Notes under the pieces: generated by a model
Seen by the model: the letters and a program-made list of their open reading frames with translations, nothing else
Databases searched by the model: none
What the model was told of the DNA's origin: nothing
Made by a program: the position numbers and the translations under genes
Shown here: positions 17,125-24,415 of the stretch, one piece after another
How the letters are laid out: every line of letters starts with the position of its first letter
Position numbering within the stretch: the first letter of the stretch is position 1
Source of the DNA: Paenibacillus sp. LS1
Lineage (GTDB): Bacteria > Bacillota > Bacilli > Paenibacillales > Paenibacillaceae
Reading direction: 5' to 3'
DNA: 64,000 nt
Assembly: GCF_026013365.1 (NCBI RefSeq)
Contig: NZ_JAPDOE010000013.1
Location: 62,001 to 126,000 of the forward strand

Positions 17125-17151
17125 TACCCATATGAGAGTCGTAAAACAAGT

Positions 17152-17191
17152 AACGACCGCCTTCTACTATGGCTAGAAGGCGGTCGTTTTT
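17152..17191 (+). terminator. Terminator of effector copy 1
   Basis: AACGACCGCCTTCTA pairs with TAGAAGGCGGTCGTT, then TTTT, 27 bases past the stop. A strong, perfect stem that isolates copy 1 from copy 2. Confidence 0.92.
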
Positions 17192-17283
17192 CTACTGATT
17201 TAGAACTATAAAGATAAGACCACATACGTTTGTGAAATGGATCATCATCAGGTTTAAAAAGATTTTTGTAATCTCCAGAGGAA

Positions 17284-17317
17284 GGTTGTGAAAGAACCGA
17301 TAAAAACTCCCTAATAT
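17284..17317 (+). promoter_or_regulatory. SigO-type promoter of effector copy 2
   Basis: GGTTGTGAA (17284-17292), 16 bases, CCCTAATAT (17309-17317). Identical to copy 1 except for one spacer base, so it is not independent evidence of conservation, but it shows that each gene copy keeps its own promoter. Confidence 0.65.
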
Positions 17318-17379
17318 ATGAGAAGGAAGTGAAGCGCGCTTAACTCTCTCAGAAAATACAAATTTGGAGGATGATAATT

Positions 17380-17847
17380 ATGGCAACATCTCGTGAGTAT
17401 GCAACAAGTGTAATTGTAACCCGTCAGGAATTGAGTAAAATGATTTTAGCACAACGGACTGTGTTAGAGTCTGGACGCTTTAAAACGGGTGTAGCTGATA
17501 AAGCCGCTATTCTAGCAGGGCTGGGTGGTATTGGAGCTACAGTTTTGGGATTGATCTTCGTAGCAAGCGCCCCAGTGAGTATTGCCGCAGGAGTCGCAGG
17601 ACTTTCCCTTTCCCTTTTCGGAATCGGAGCAGGTGGTAAAATGGAAGATCTATTGGAGTACGGCATTAAAGGAATGACTGAAATTCTGACTGACATTAAT
17701 GCTTATGGCAGTCGGTATAGCCAATACCAACTTAAGTTCCCGTTCTTGGAGTATACATTGCAAGATGGCACTGTACTTCGTTTCGTTCAAGGTAAAGGTG
17801 TCGTAGAAAGAGCTCGCTCCGGAAGCGGCTGGGAAATCATTAACTAA
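17380..17847 (+). CDS. Hydrophobic-hairpin protein, copy 2 (candidate toxin/bacteriocin)
   Basis: Its 155-residue product is identical to that of the gene at 16657-17124, with the same ribosome site and start choice. Because promoter and terminator are duplicated too, the second gene should be independently expressed and would double the dose of product. Function is unknown, as for copy 1. No partner immunity gene is obvious; the two-helix membrane protein just downstream on the opposite strand (17965-18174) is one candidate by position and topology only. Confidence 0.75.
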   Translation: MATSREYATSVIVTRQELSKMILAQRTVLESGRFKTGVADKAAILAGLGGIGATVLGLIFVASAPVSIAAGVAGLSLSLFGIGAGGKMEDLLEYGIKGMTEILTDINAYGSRYSQYQLKFPFLEYTLQDGTVLRFVQGKGVVERARSGSGWEIIN

Positions 17848-17874
17848 TACCCATATGAGAGTCGTAAAACAAGT

Positions 17875-17914
17875 AACGACCGCCTTCTACTATGGCTAGA
17901 AGGCGGTCGTTTTT
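17875..17914 (+). terminator. Terminator of effector copy 2
   Basis: The same perfect GACCGCCTTCTA/TAGAAGGCGGTC stem as in copy 1, followed by a longer T run here (seven T). Confidence 0.92.
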
Positions 17915-17964
17915 TTAAAAATAGAGGGTCTATCAAAACCATGATACTTTGTAAGATAAAAAGA

Positions 17965-18174
17965 CTATAAGAGAAACTGTCGAAGAGAAGCAATTGCAAG
18001 TATAGCACTGAAAGCAAGAATAAATACTCCTCTAAACTTAATACTTGTTATTTCAGCCTGATTTAGCTCACGCTTTTTACGGTTGAACGGCCAAGAGTTT
18101 GGTGTTATCAAAGCTCTAATTCCAAATATGAACCCAATAATACTTATAACTAGAAAACATATAAAGTAAAACAT
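17965..18174 (-). CDS. Small two-helix membrane protein
   Basis: A 69-residue protein starting at the ATG at 18174 (AGGGGTGA 5 bases upstream; the frame extends 16 codons further without a ribosome site). Two membrane segments, about residues 1-22 and 47-66, flank a basic loop (WPFNRKKRELNQ). It is not assigned to a family with confidence. It converges on the effector copies and would be a plausible immunity or accessory membrane protein, but that rests on neighbourhood alone. Confidence 0.6.
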   Translation of the reverse strand: MFYFICFLVISIIGFIFGIRALITPNSWPFNRKKRELNQAEITSIKFRGVFILAFSAILAIASLRQFLL

Positions 18175-18222
18175 GTAATCACCCCTTGATGTAGAAATCT
18201 CACGAAATCGAAAACATTTCAA

Positions 18223-18730
18223 GTTACAAAAAAAGAAATGTGTTTTGCAATAGATAAATATCCAACTATAATTTTACCAGATTTAACAATGGAAAGAAAC
18301 GTAAAAATGTCCTAATATGATGTAAGGTTCTGAACTCGGTATAGGTCAGAATTCCCTATTTATATTATTTTCCGAAATTACTCAATAGCAGATAACTACA
18401 GAATTATTCATGTTGTAGTAAATCTAACTAAGTTTTAGGAATAATCACATTCACTAAGACCTTGATTTGGTTCATGAAATGCGCTGGATAAACTACGTTA
18501 GCACTGAGTTGCGTAATTTCGCACTCGGATCAAGGATTTCAATATACCTCGAAGCCTTTTAACTGTAAACTGAAGATGCCCGGCATATTAGGCAGTCACT
18601 CTAAGCATGTAAATTCCCTGCATCTATCGAGTCCATTTTTCTCACTTAAAGACCTAGAATATATACTTGAATAAGGCTGCAAATAAAGCGCAATTTGAAT
18701 AACAAATGAGCAAATACATTTTTTCAGAAA
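18223..18730. other. Gene-free stretch of about 500 bases
   Basis: I see no open frame with a ribosome site on either strand. There is a short imperfect inverted repeat near 18325-18352 (TTCTGAAC...GTCAGAA). The region could be decayed coding sequence or an untranslated RNA; nothing decides this. Confidence 0.4.
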
Positions 18731-18768
18731 AAAAACAGCCGTTTCCCAGTAAAATACCGGAAAACGGA
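18731..18768 (-). terminator. Terminator of the secreted-protein operon
   Basis: On the minus strand CCGTTTTCC pairs with GGGAAACGG (one G-U) and is followed by CTGTTTTTTTT, about 100 bases past the stop of the gene at 18867. Confidence 0.8.
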
Positions 18769-18866
18769 TGCACCTTAATCATGTCTTTTTTTACTGTCTA
18801 CTTTAGAGGGTTATTACCAATTAGAATGGCTTTAAGAAGAGATTACTATTGTAATCTCCATTTCTT

Positions 18867-19808
18867 TTAATGCTTTACATTTAGCTTTGAAATTACATAT
18901 CTATACTCATTTCCGGTCTTTACCTTTTTAACAGTAGCATTAACACGACTTATAATGTCTTCACTCGGATCTTCAGGATCATACAGATGACCGCTTATTC
19001 TAAAACTACTTCCACCCATATCATATAAGGCATCGGCTTTAACATAAAATACTCTTTCACCATCAGAACCGTCGAAGATATAGCCCTTTCCGTTATAGTT
19101 AGAATCTTGTATAGAACGATGATTTTTAAACTTTATATTAAAATATTTTAAAATTGATTTTTCCACTTCCGACTTCGATATATAAAGCTTTCCCTTAGAA
19201 GAACTTATTCTTGAATTAAAATTGTTAATATAATTATGCCAAATTCCAAAACGAATGAGTTCTGAGTTGCTAACTTTCTTAGCATCGAAATTGTATAGCT
19301 TCAGTTCAGTGAGATTACTGAGTAGTATACCCATTTTTTTTATTTCAGCGTTACTTAAATTCACTTTTTTATTGAGCTTAAATGTTCCTTGTGGGAATGA
19401 ATAGTCTGATGTTTCTTTTCCTGACCATGTCAATGTGACAGTTTCATTTTTGACACTTATAGTCATTTGCCCGTTGTTATACTCATCTTTGTATTTAAAA
19501 GAAGCTGTTCCCTTAGCATTAAAAGTTGTCAAGCCAGTTATGAAACTACTTCTGTATCTCCCACTTCCCTCCAGGTAGCTAGCTCTACTATCGTTGATTG
19601 GTAAGTAATAGTCGTTAGTTGCCTCTATTTCTAATTTGTTACCTTTGTTTTTCATAGTTAGATTCATTTGATTTAATCCATAAGATCCAATATCGTACTC
19701 GTCGCTCCAATTGCCTGTATAATTGTTAGCAGCAAAAGATGGCTGTACAGTAAACTGCAACATTATAACGCATAGTACTACATAACAAGTAATTACTTTC
19801 TTCTTCAT
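18867..19808 (-). CDS. Secreted protein of unknown function (313 aa)
   Basis: A typical signal peptide (MKKK, hydrophobic core, SFA-AN cleavage near residue 27) is followed by a beta-rich domain beginning YTGNWSDEYDIG, about 27-150, which resembles a small lipocalin-like or METLIN-type barrel only in pattern. A helical segment (155-215) and a second beta-rich C-terminal domain (about 220-313) follow. GAAGGAGAAT precedes the ATG. It comes 35 bases after the copper-amine-oxidase-N-type gene, so the two form an operon. No enzyme motif is seen. Confidence 0.7.
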   Translation of the reverse strand: MKKKVITCYVVLCVIMLQFTVQPSFAANNYTGNWSDEYDIGSYGLNQMNLTMKNKGNKLEIEATNDYYLPINDSRASYLEGSGRYRSSFITGLTTFNAKGTASFKYKDEYNNGQMTISVKNETVTLTWSGKETSDYSFPQGTFKLNKKVNLSNAEIKKMGILLSNLTELKLYNFDAKKVSNSELIRFGIWHNYINNFNSRISSSKGKLYISKSEVEKSILKYFNIKFKNHRSIQDSNYNGKGYIFDGSDGERVFYVKADALYDMGGSSFRISGHLYDPEDPSEDIISRVNATVKKVKTGNEYRYVISKLNVKH

Positions 19809-19843
19809 TTTAATTCTCCTTCAAATTCAATTTATAATTAATA

Positions 19844-20836
19844 TTATCCGACTGATCCATCTGGTTTAAAACTTGTCTCCATTAACCACTGCCATTCCTC
19901 TAAAACTTTTAATTCTCTAGCACTAAGATCTTCTAATACAGCTATCCTCATAACTCCTACTTGATTTCCCTTAAAAGAAACAATGCTTAAAACCTGATCT
20001 CCCTTATTCTCTTCAACAATCGTGTATAGCTTATCTACAACGCCAGGAGATTCTTCTCTCACATCATCCGATATTAAATTTGTTCTATATAAGTAATCCT
20101 CATAAGATTCATCTAGAACCAGTCCTTCATCATCAGAGTACGATGATAACATGTAATCAGAGTACGAATTGATTTTGAGATGTTTACTCTCATAAAAAAT
20201 AGTTTCTACGGTTTCATCCTCCTTTTGAATAACTAAAGGATCTCCCCATGATAGATTGTAATTCATTTTATATCCGATAGCCTGATCTAAATAAGTTCCG
20301 TGTTTATTTGAAACTTTTACTGTGTAATTGTTTTCATACCACCGCTCTCCTAATCCACCGTAGTAGAATACTATACGCTGATTGACCTGATCCCATTTAC
20401 TCCTTAGGTCAAATCCCGCTGTAAGAGTGCGAACCGGTATCCATACACTTGAGTCTATAATTAGAGGTGCTATGCCTATTTCCTTTAGTTTATTATTAAC
20501 AAAAATCGTATTATTCTCTAAGCTAGTTGTTAACTTAACATTATCAATTGTTATTTCAACTTTCTTCTGTGTTGGGTCAAACTCTATTAGGCCACCTAAA
20601 TGCCTCACTATATTTTTGGCTGGAACATATACAACCCCCTTATACATTATAGGAGAATATTTTGGGTTAGATCCTATCAATATACTCCCCCCATTGACCA
20701 ACATTTTTGGATTCCCGACCTGGATAATAAATTGTTTCCCTATGTTTTGATTTATATCCGATGCATGTATTGGTTGCACAAAGAATAAAAAAACAAAGAA
20801 TATACAGATTGAGAATAACATTTTTCTTAAATACAA
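19844..20836 (-). CDS. Secreted protein with copper amine oxidase N-terminal-type repeat domain
   Basis: A 330-residue protein with a signal peptide (residues 1-25, cleavage after IHA). Residues 38-160 contain the Cu_amine_oxidN1-type fold common in Paenibacillus envelope proteins: ILIGSNPKYSPIMYKGVVYVPAKNIVRHLGG, then VWIPVRTLTAGF and a closing YYGG. The C-terminal half is unassigned and acidic. The domain is thought to act as a wall- or surface-associated module, not as an oxidase. It leads a two-gene operon with the secreted protein at 18867 and diverges from the XRE regulator. Confidence 0.78.
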   Translation of the reverse strand: MYLRKMLFSICIFFVFLFFVQPIHASDINQNIGKQFIIQVGNPKMLVNGGSILIGSNPKYSPIMYKGVVYVPAKNIVRHLGGLIEFDPTQKKVEITIDNVKLTTSLENNTIFVNNKLKEIGIAPLIIDSSVWIPVRTLTAGFDLRSKWDQVNQRIVFYYGGLGERWYENNYTVKVSNKHGTYLDQAIGYKMNYNLSWGDPLVIQKEDETVETIFYESKHLKINSYSDYMLSSYSDDEGLVLDESYEDYLYRTNLISDDVREESPGVVDKLYTIVEENKGDQVLSIVSFKGNQVGVMRIAVLEDLSARELKVLEEWQWLMETSFKPDGSVG

Positions 20837-21026
20837 TTTTGCCTACCTCCTAAACTGAATTTATTTAATGGAATATATTTCAATGCACATACTAATTATA
20901 GGTAATATGACTCACCTTTTCAACGCTTTTAGTAACTTTAAAAAATAACGTATATAGCACGTTGAGCGAGAGGTACAATACTATTATCGTTTCCTTAAAG
21001 TAATTCATAGGAAACAGGTGGTATAT
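20837..21026. promoter_or_regulatory. Divergent intergenic region with an inverted repeat
   Basis: AACGT and ACGTT (20947-20963, 7-base spacer) form a small dyad about 65 bases before the XRE regulator start, the sort of site such a regulator could bind to control itself and the divergent secreted-protein operon. No clean -35/-10 pair could be fixed. Confidence 0.3.
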
Positions 21027-21368
21027 ATGAGTGAAATTAACGCACTTGTTGGAGAGAATATAAGGAAATTTCGGCAGAGTAGAGGTTTAAGCCAAGAAAG
21101 GCTCGCTCTAAGAGCTGGTATGAATACCTCCTACCTGGGTCAAATAGAGCGTGGTGAAAAAAGTCCTACTATAGTTGTAATAGATAAAATTGCAACATCT
21201 CTGGCAATAGAAATTAAAGACATTTTTGAGTTAGATACTAGACACGAGAGTGAAAGTAACGACTTTACTGATAAAATTGCTTACGAACTTAGTGGACGCT
21301 CGATCCAAGAGCAAGAAGATATTTATCACTTTGTCCTTCAACTCTTAATATTCAAAGATAAAAAATAA
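21027..21368 (+). CDS. XRE-family transcriptional regulator
   Basis: A 113-residue protein with an N-terminal Cro/CI-type HTH (residues 5-65: VGENIRKFRQSRGLSQERLALRAGMNTSYLGQIERGEKSP), followed by a short helical tail that probably dimerises. I chose the ATG at 21027 (AGGTGG 5 bases upstream) over the GTG three codons earlier. It resembles SinR-like or element-borne repressors. It diverges from the secreted-protein operon and converges on the tiny peptide genes, sharing a terminator with them. The target genes are unknown. Confidence 0.9.
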   Translation: MSEINALVGENIRKFRQSRGLSQERLALRAGMNTSYLGQIERGEKSPTIVVIDKIATSLAIEIKDIFELDTRHESESNDFTDKIAYELSGRSIQEQEDIYHFVLQLLIFKDKK

Positions 21369-21400
21369 AGAGAAGTAGCATTTACGCTACTTCTCTTTTT
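21367..21400. terminator. Shared bidirectional terminator
   Basis: AAAGAGAAGTAGC pairs with GCTACTTCTCTTT (13 bp, 6-base loop) and has T/A tracts on both sides. It ends the XRE gene rightwards and the peptide operon leftwards. Confidence 0.9.
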
Positions 21401-21409
21401 ATAGGATAC

Positions 21410-21568
21410 TTACTGTTTTCTCATGGCGGATTTATCCCTATTATCAGGTTTTTCATCATACTTATCCTTCAAGTCTTTTGCCGTCTTGAATATATTAAAA
21501 CTATTTTCTATCGTTAGATAGATAGCATCAGAGGCAGCATTTTGAGCCTCTTTCCAATGAATTTTCAT
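21410..21568 (-). CDS. Small hydrophilic peptide gene (52 aa)
   Basis: A 52-residue open frame (MKIHWKEAQNAASDAIYLTI...) with AGGAAGGTG 6 bases before the ATG, starting 3 bases left of the previous gene's stop and ending at a strong terminator. The first half could be an amphipathic helix; the second is highly charged. Not recognised. Tight coupling with the glycine-zipper peptide upstream suggests that the two work together. Confidence 0.6.
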   Translation of the reverse strand: MKIHWKEAQNAASDAIYLTIENSFNIFKTAKDLKDKYDEKPDNRDKSAMRKQ

Positions 21569-21570
21569 TA

Positions 21571-21759
21571 TTAACACCTTCCTAATTCAATTTTCTTTAA
21601 AACTGATATCCCACCACTAGCTCCTATGAGATAACCTAGGGCTGTTCCAGCACCCGGTAAAATTATCGTTCCTATTGCAGCCCCAGCTGCCCCTCCTACT
21701 AGTACTCCAACTCCGACTTGCACAGTGTCTATAATCAATGATTCTGGGGTCTTATTCAA
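21571..21759 (-). CDS. Small glycine-zipper hydrophobic peptide (62 aa)
   Basis: A 62-residue peptide starting at TTG (GGAGG 8 bases upstream; a GTG nine bases earlier overlaps the ribosome site). Residues about 15-52 are a glycine-zipper hydrophobic segment (GVLVGGAAGAAIG, PGAGTALGYLIGASGG), a pattern found in membrane-inserting peptides and in some bacteriocins. It lies between the RadC-like gene and the 52-aa peptide gene. No leader peptidase motif or export gene is adjacent, so function is open. Confidence 0.6.
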   Translation of the reverse strand: MNKTPESLIIDTVQVGVGVLVGGAAGAAIGTIILPGAGTALGYLIGASGGISVLKKIELGRC

Positions 21760-21796
21760 AATTTTCACCTCCCTTCATGAATCAGAAGAAATACAG

Positions 21797-22402
21797 TCAG
21801 ATATGTCCGTGTTCTTTCAAACTGTAATAAGAATTCCCACCTAATATCAGATGATCCAATACTTCAATACCAACAATCTCACCCACGTCTACTAATCGTT
21901 TAGTTATCTTAATATCCTCTTCAGAAGGTGTGGAATCTCCGCTAGGATGATTATGAACACAAATGAGAGAAGCACTGCAATGTCGAATAGCTGCATTAAA
22001 AACTTCTCTAGGATGGACTATCGCTGCGTTGAGCGAACCTATTGATATAATCTCTTTATGAATTATTTTGTTCTTGCTGTTTAGAAAAACACATATGAAG
22101 TGCTCTTTTGTTACAAATTTATACTCAGAGATAAGATAGCCCACCAAGTCTCTTGGAGACCGTACTATATAATCTTTGAGTTCTTGTTTATGTAACTCCT
22201 CAAAAAGACTTATCATCGAGATTATCTTTTTTGCTTGACACTCTGGCAGCCCTATCCTATTCTCTAGCTCTAACTGTGATGTGCTTAAAAATTCAAAAAG
22301 AGTAGAATATTTCTCTGATAAATCATTTAAGAATTGAGTACTCGGCTTCACCATTAATACTTCTGAAAATAGAGCCTTTATTTCTTCATTGAGAATTCCC
22401 AT
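21797..22402 (-). CDS. RadC-like JAB/MPN-domain protein
   Basis: A 201-residue RadC-family protein: a helical N-terminal part (1-80, with a helix-hairpin-helix-like stretch NRIGLPECQAKKII) and the C-terminal JAMM fold with HNHPSGDSTPSEED, the metal-binding His-x-His and Asp. GGAGTGATGTT precedes the ATG. RadC proteins are frequent on integrated elements; a DNA-repair role is doubtful for the family and the true activity is not settled. On this island it may serve element maintenance. Confidence 0.9.
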   Translation of the reverse strand: MGILNEEIKALFSEVLMVKPSTQFLNDLSEKYSTLFEFLSTSQLELENRIGLPECQAKKIISMISLFEELHKQELKDYIVRSPRDLVGYLISEYKFVTKEHFICVFLNSKNKIIHKEIISIGSLNAAIVHPREVFNAAIRHCSASLICVHNHPSGDSTPSEEDIKITKRLVDVGEIVGIEVLDHLILGGNSYYSLKEHGHI

Positions 22403-22432
22403 AACATCACTCCTACATAGAATAGAAAACTA

Positions 22433-22459
22433 AAAAGGCGTGCAATAAGCACGCCTTTT
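22433..22459 (-). terminator. Terminator between the 87-aa gene and radC
   Basis: AAAAGGCGTGC pairs with GCACGCCTTTT around AATAA. It separates the gene at 22562 from the RadC-like gene. Confidence 0.85.
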
Positions 22460-22561
22460 ATCGATCTAACACTATAATATATATTCATTATGTTTTAATT
22501 TCCGAATTGTAGATCCTCTAAACCAATATAGTCTTTCGGTACAAAATCTCTAGAGTTTGTC

Positions 22562-22825
22562 CTAATTCATTTGTACCCAATCTCTCATAACCAGTAAGTC
22601 AGGTTTAATATATTCTCTCTCTTTTCTATAGTGACCATGGCTGATACGATAAATTTCTTTTTGACAAGTACGATCTTTTAACCATTTTGTTACATATCCC
22701 TCTGGATCAACAACATGACACATGGTTTTAAGATGATCTCTCAATTGGCTAGGTGTAAAGATGTTCCTTTGATTTACAAAGTCAGTAAGATAAACATCTT
22801 TAATATAAAAATTATCTTCTCTCAC
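22562..22825 (-). CDS. Unknown small protein (87 aa)
   Basis: A charged 87-residue protein from the GTG at 22825 (AGAGG 10 bases upstream), or 93 residues from the ATG at 22843, which lacks a ribosome site. The composition (YLTDFVNQRNIFTPSQLRDHLKT...) suggests a small helical DNA-binding or adaptor protein; no family is recognised. It has its own terminator. Confidence 0.55.
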   Translation of the reverse strand: MREDNFYIKDVYLTDFVNQRNIFTPSQLRDHLKTMCHVVDPEGYVTKWLKDRTCQKEIYRISHGHYRKEREYIKPDLLVMRDWVQMN

Positions 22826-22904
22826 AAAAGCACAACCTCTCATAATTAATTTAGCTTTTCATTCTTATGTTCTTGTCCTATAGATAGTCTCCTATTTCAA
22901 CACC

Positions 22905-23012
22905 TCAAATGTTGATATTATCTAAATAAAATCTTATCACCTCAAAAAAAAGAGTTTTCTCATCCTCGCAATCCACAATGTCTACTAAGAATATTTCTTT
23001 TTCAGCATCCAA
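22905..23012 (-). CDS. Possible tiny ORF (35 aa)
   Basis: A TTG-started frame with GAGGTGG 5 bases upstream encodes an acidic peptide (LDAEKEIFLVDIVDCEDEKTL...). Only the ribosome site and clean frame support it; it may be chance. Confidence 0.3.
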   Translation of the reverse strand: MDAEKEIFLVDIVDCEDEKTLFFEVIRFYLDNINI

Positions 23013-23094
23013 AATGACCACCTCACCAATTTAGTCACTTTACACCTATAATATGCTGCTTACTTGACCTGTAGATTTGACCTCACTATCAATA

Positions 23095-23126
23095 AAACCG
23101 ACAGTAGTTAACTACTGTCGGTTTTA
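23095..23126 (-). terminator. Terminator of the 252-aa gene
   Basis: AAAACCGACAGTAGTT pairs with AACTACTGTCGGTTTT, a perfect 32-base palindrome, 11 bases past the stop at 23138; T tracts suit both directions. Confidence 0.85.
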
Positions 23127-23137
23127 TTTTTGAAAGA

Positions 23138-23896
23138 TTAAATTTTATTAAATAAGTTCTGTAACTTATCCATGACATCTATATCATCCACGACTTTTGT
23201 TAAATATCTTTTCCATTTATCATATGTAACTTGATTAGGCTTTAGCGAATTATTTACTCTTATATTGGGATGTTCCCCATTATAGTCAATTTCAAATAAT
23301 AGATACGCATCTCTGGTATATTTCCTACCTTGTTTAATTCCAAGGTTTATCAACTTAATTTGTTTATCAAGCGGCTTCCATTCTATCATGTGTCGATACT
23401 CAGAGATCTTTATGGAACTCTCTTTCTCATTCCATACTCCACCTTTATAATAGAGAATCTGTTCTTCTTCTCCATACTGCCAAAAATCTAATATTTGTAT
23501 GCGGCTACTCGATTTGTCACGAAGCTCTCCGAATCTTATAACGTTTACTCCAAAACATGTATCCTTCTCTAATAATTCCATAAGTCTTTGACAATTCTCC
23601 AATAGCCTTTCATCTGCAAGTTTCATTAAGGCAACTACTTGATAAAAAGATTCTTGGGGTATTAATTTCTCCTGGCTATATTGGTGGTTTATCCAATTAG
23701 GAATAATGAATCCATCTGAAGATGAGAAAATCATACGAAATGCTTTTTTCCCTTTTTCATTGTAGCATTCAATCTGATAGCGATACTTATCAAACCACTG
23801 TTTTACGTTTTTCTCATCCCCATCTGTCGTTCTTACTTCTTTAACGTAATTTTTTATAAGGCTAAAGCTCGAGTTTTCTGTCCTAAATTCAATCAT
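23138..23896 (-). CDS. Unknown 252-aa protein next to ssrA
   Basis: Not recognised. I chose the ATG at 23896 (GGGAG 11 bases upstream, so a weak site) over a TTG six codons earlier. It is a soluble, tryptophan- and lysine-rich protein without signal peptide or known catalytic motif; the middle has beta-rich, WQYGEEEQILYYKGG-type segments. It is the last island gene before the tmRNA. Being immediately inside the presumed insertion boundary, it belongs to the element, not the core genome. Confidence 0.65.
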   Translation of the reverse strand: MIEFRTENSSFSLIKNYVKEVRTTDGDEKNVKQWFDKYRYQIECYNEKGKKAFRMIFSSSDGFIIPNWINHQYSQEKLIPQESFYQVVALMKLADERLLENCQRLMELLEKDTCFGVNVIRFGELRDKSSSRIQILDFWQYGEEEQILYYKGGVWNEKESSIKISEYRHMIEWKPLDKQIKLINLGIKQGRKYTRDAYLLFEIDYNGEHPNIRVNNSLKPNQVTYDKWKRYLTKVVDDIDVMDKLQNLFNKI

Positions 23897-24021
23897 TAAT
23901 GTTCCAACTCCCAATAAAATAATAGCAAACCTAAATAGACATTATGTCTACAACATCATCGATATAAGCACTATAGAAATCTAGGGTCTATATTTTGTCT
24001 ATAATTTTTACCTTTACAAGT

Positions 24022-24049
24022 AAAAAACCCGCTCTATGAGCGGGTTTTT
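24022..24049 (-). terminator. Terminator immediately after ssrA
   Basis: AAAAACCCGCTC pairs with GAGCGGGTTTTT around TAT; it begins 5 bases after the encoded CCA end of the tmRNA. If the island inserted at the ssrA 3' end, this terminator is supplied by the element. Confidence 0.92.
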
Positions 24050-24053
24050 AGAA

Positions 24054-24415
24054 TGGAGGCGAGGGGAGTCGAACCCCTGTCCGAAGATAACGACACATAA
24101 GCTTCTACGGGTGTAGTCACAGTTTTGATGTCACCCGAGTATCGCCCCGTAACCGGCTATACTTTGGGTCAGCCTGATTGTCTTCTTCAGCACACCCCAG
24201 GCGGAGATGTGACAGCGTATCCCACTACTTGTTAGCCCCTAATCCTGTCACATGGGCGATGCAGGTTAGAAGCACGCACACAGTTTCTTAGGCTGCGAAA
24301 GCGTAGTTTGTTTGTTGTTTGCCGTTTAATAGGCTTTAGCGTTGATGAAGCGGACGCGTCCCCACTACCCGCTACCCATGCTCGAACTATCCCCGTCGAA
24401 TCCATAAACGCCCCC
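24054..24415 (-). ncRNA. ssrA: Transfer-messenger RNA (tmRNA)
   Basis: The 5' end GGGGGCGTTTATGG pairs with the 3' end CGCCTCC followed by encoded CCA, giving a 362-base molecule with the GTTCGACTCCCC T-arm. The tag frame ends ...GKQQTNYAFAA-stop (stop at 24288-24290), so the degradation tag is probably (A)GKQQTNYAFAA or with one extra Asn before Gly. It rescues stalled ribosomes together with SmpB, whose gene is 590 bases upstream on the same strand. The 3' end marks the sharp border between core and AT-rich island sequence. Confidence 0.97.

Larger units (their letters stand above)
16561..17191 (+). repeat. Tandem direct repeat, copy 1 (promoter, effector gene, terminator)
   Basis: 631 bases that recur at 17284-17914, offset 723, with one difference noticed (T at 16574, C at 17297). 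Each copy contains a complete cassette: sigma-type promoter, ribosome site, gene and terminator. The near-absence of changes, even at third positions, points to a very recent duplication or active gene conversion. Confidence 0.95.
17284..17914 (+). repeat. Tandem direct repeat, copy 2
   Basis: Second copy of the 631-base cassette, separated from the first by 92 bases of unrelated sequence. The repeat ends within the terminator T tract. Confidence 0.95.
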
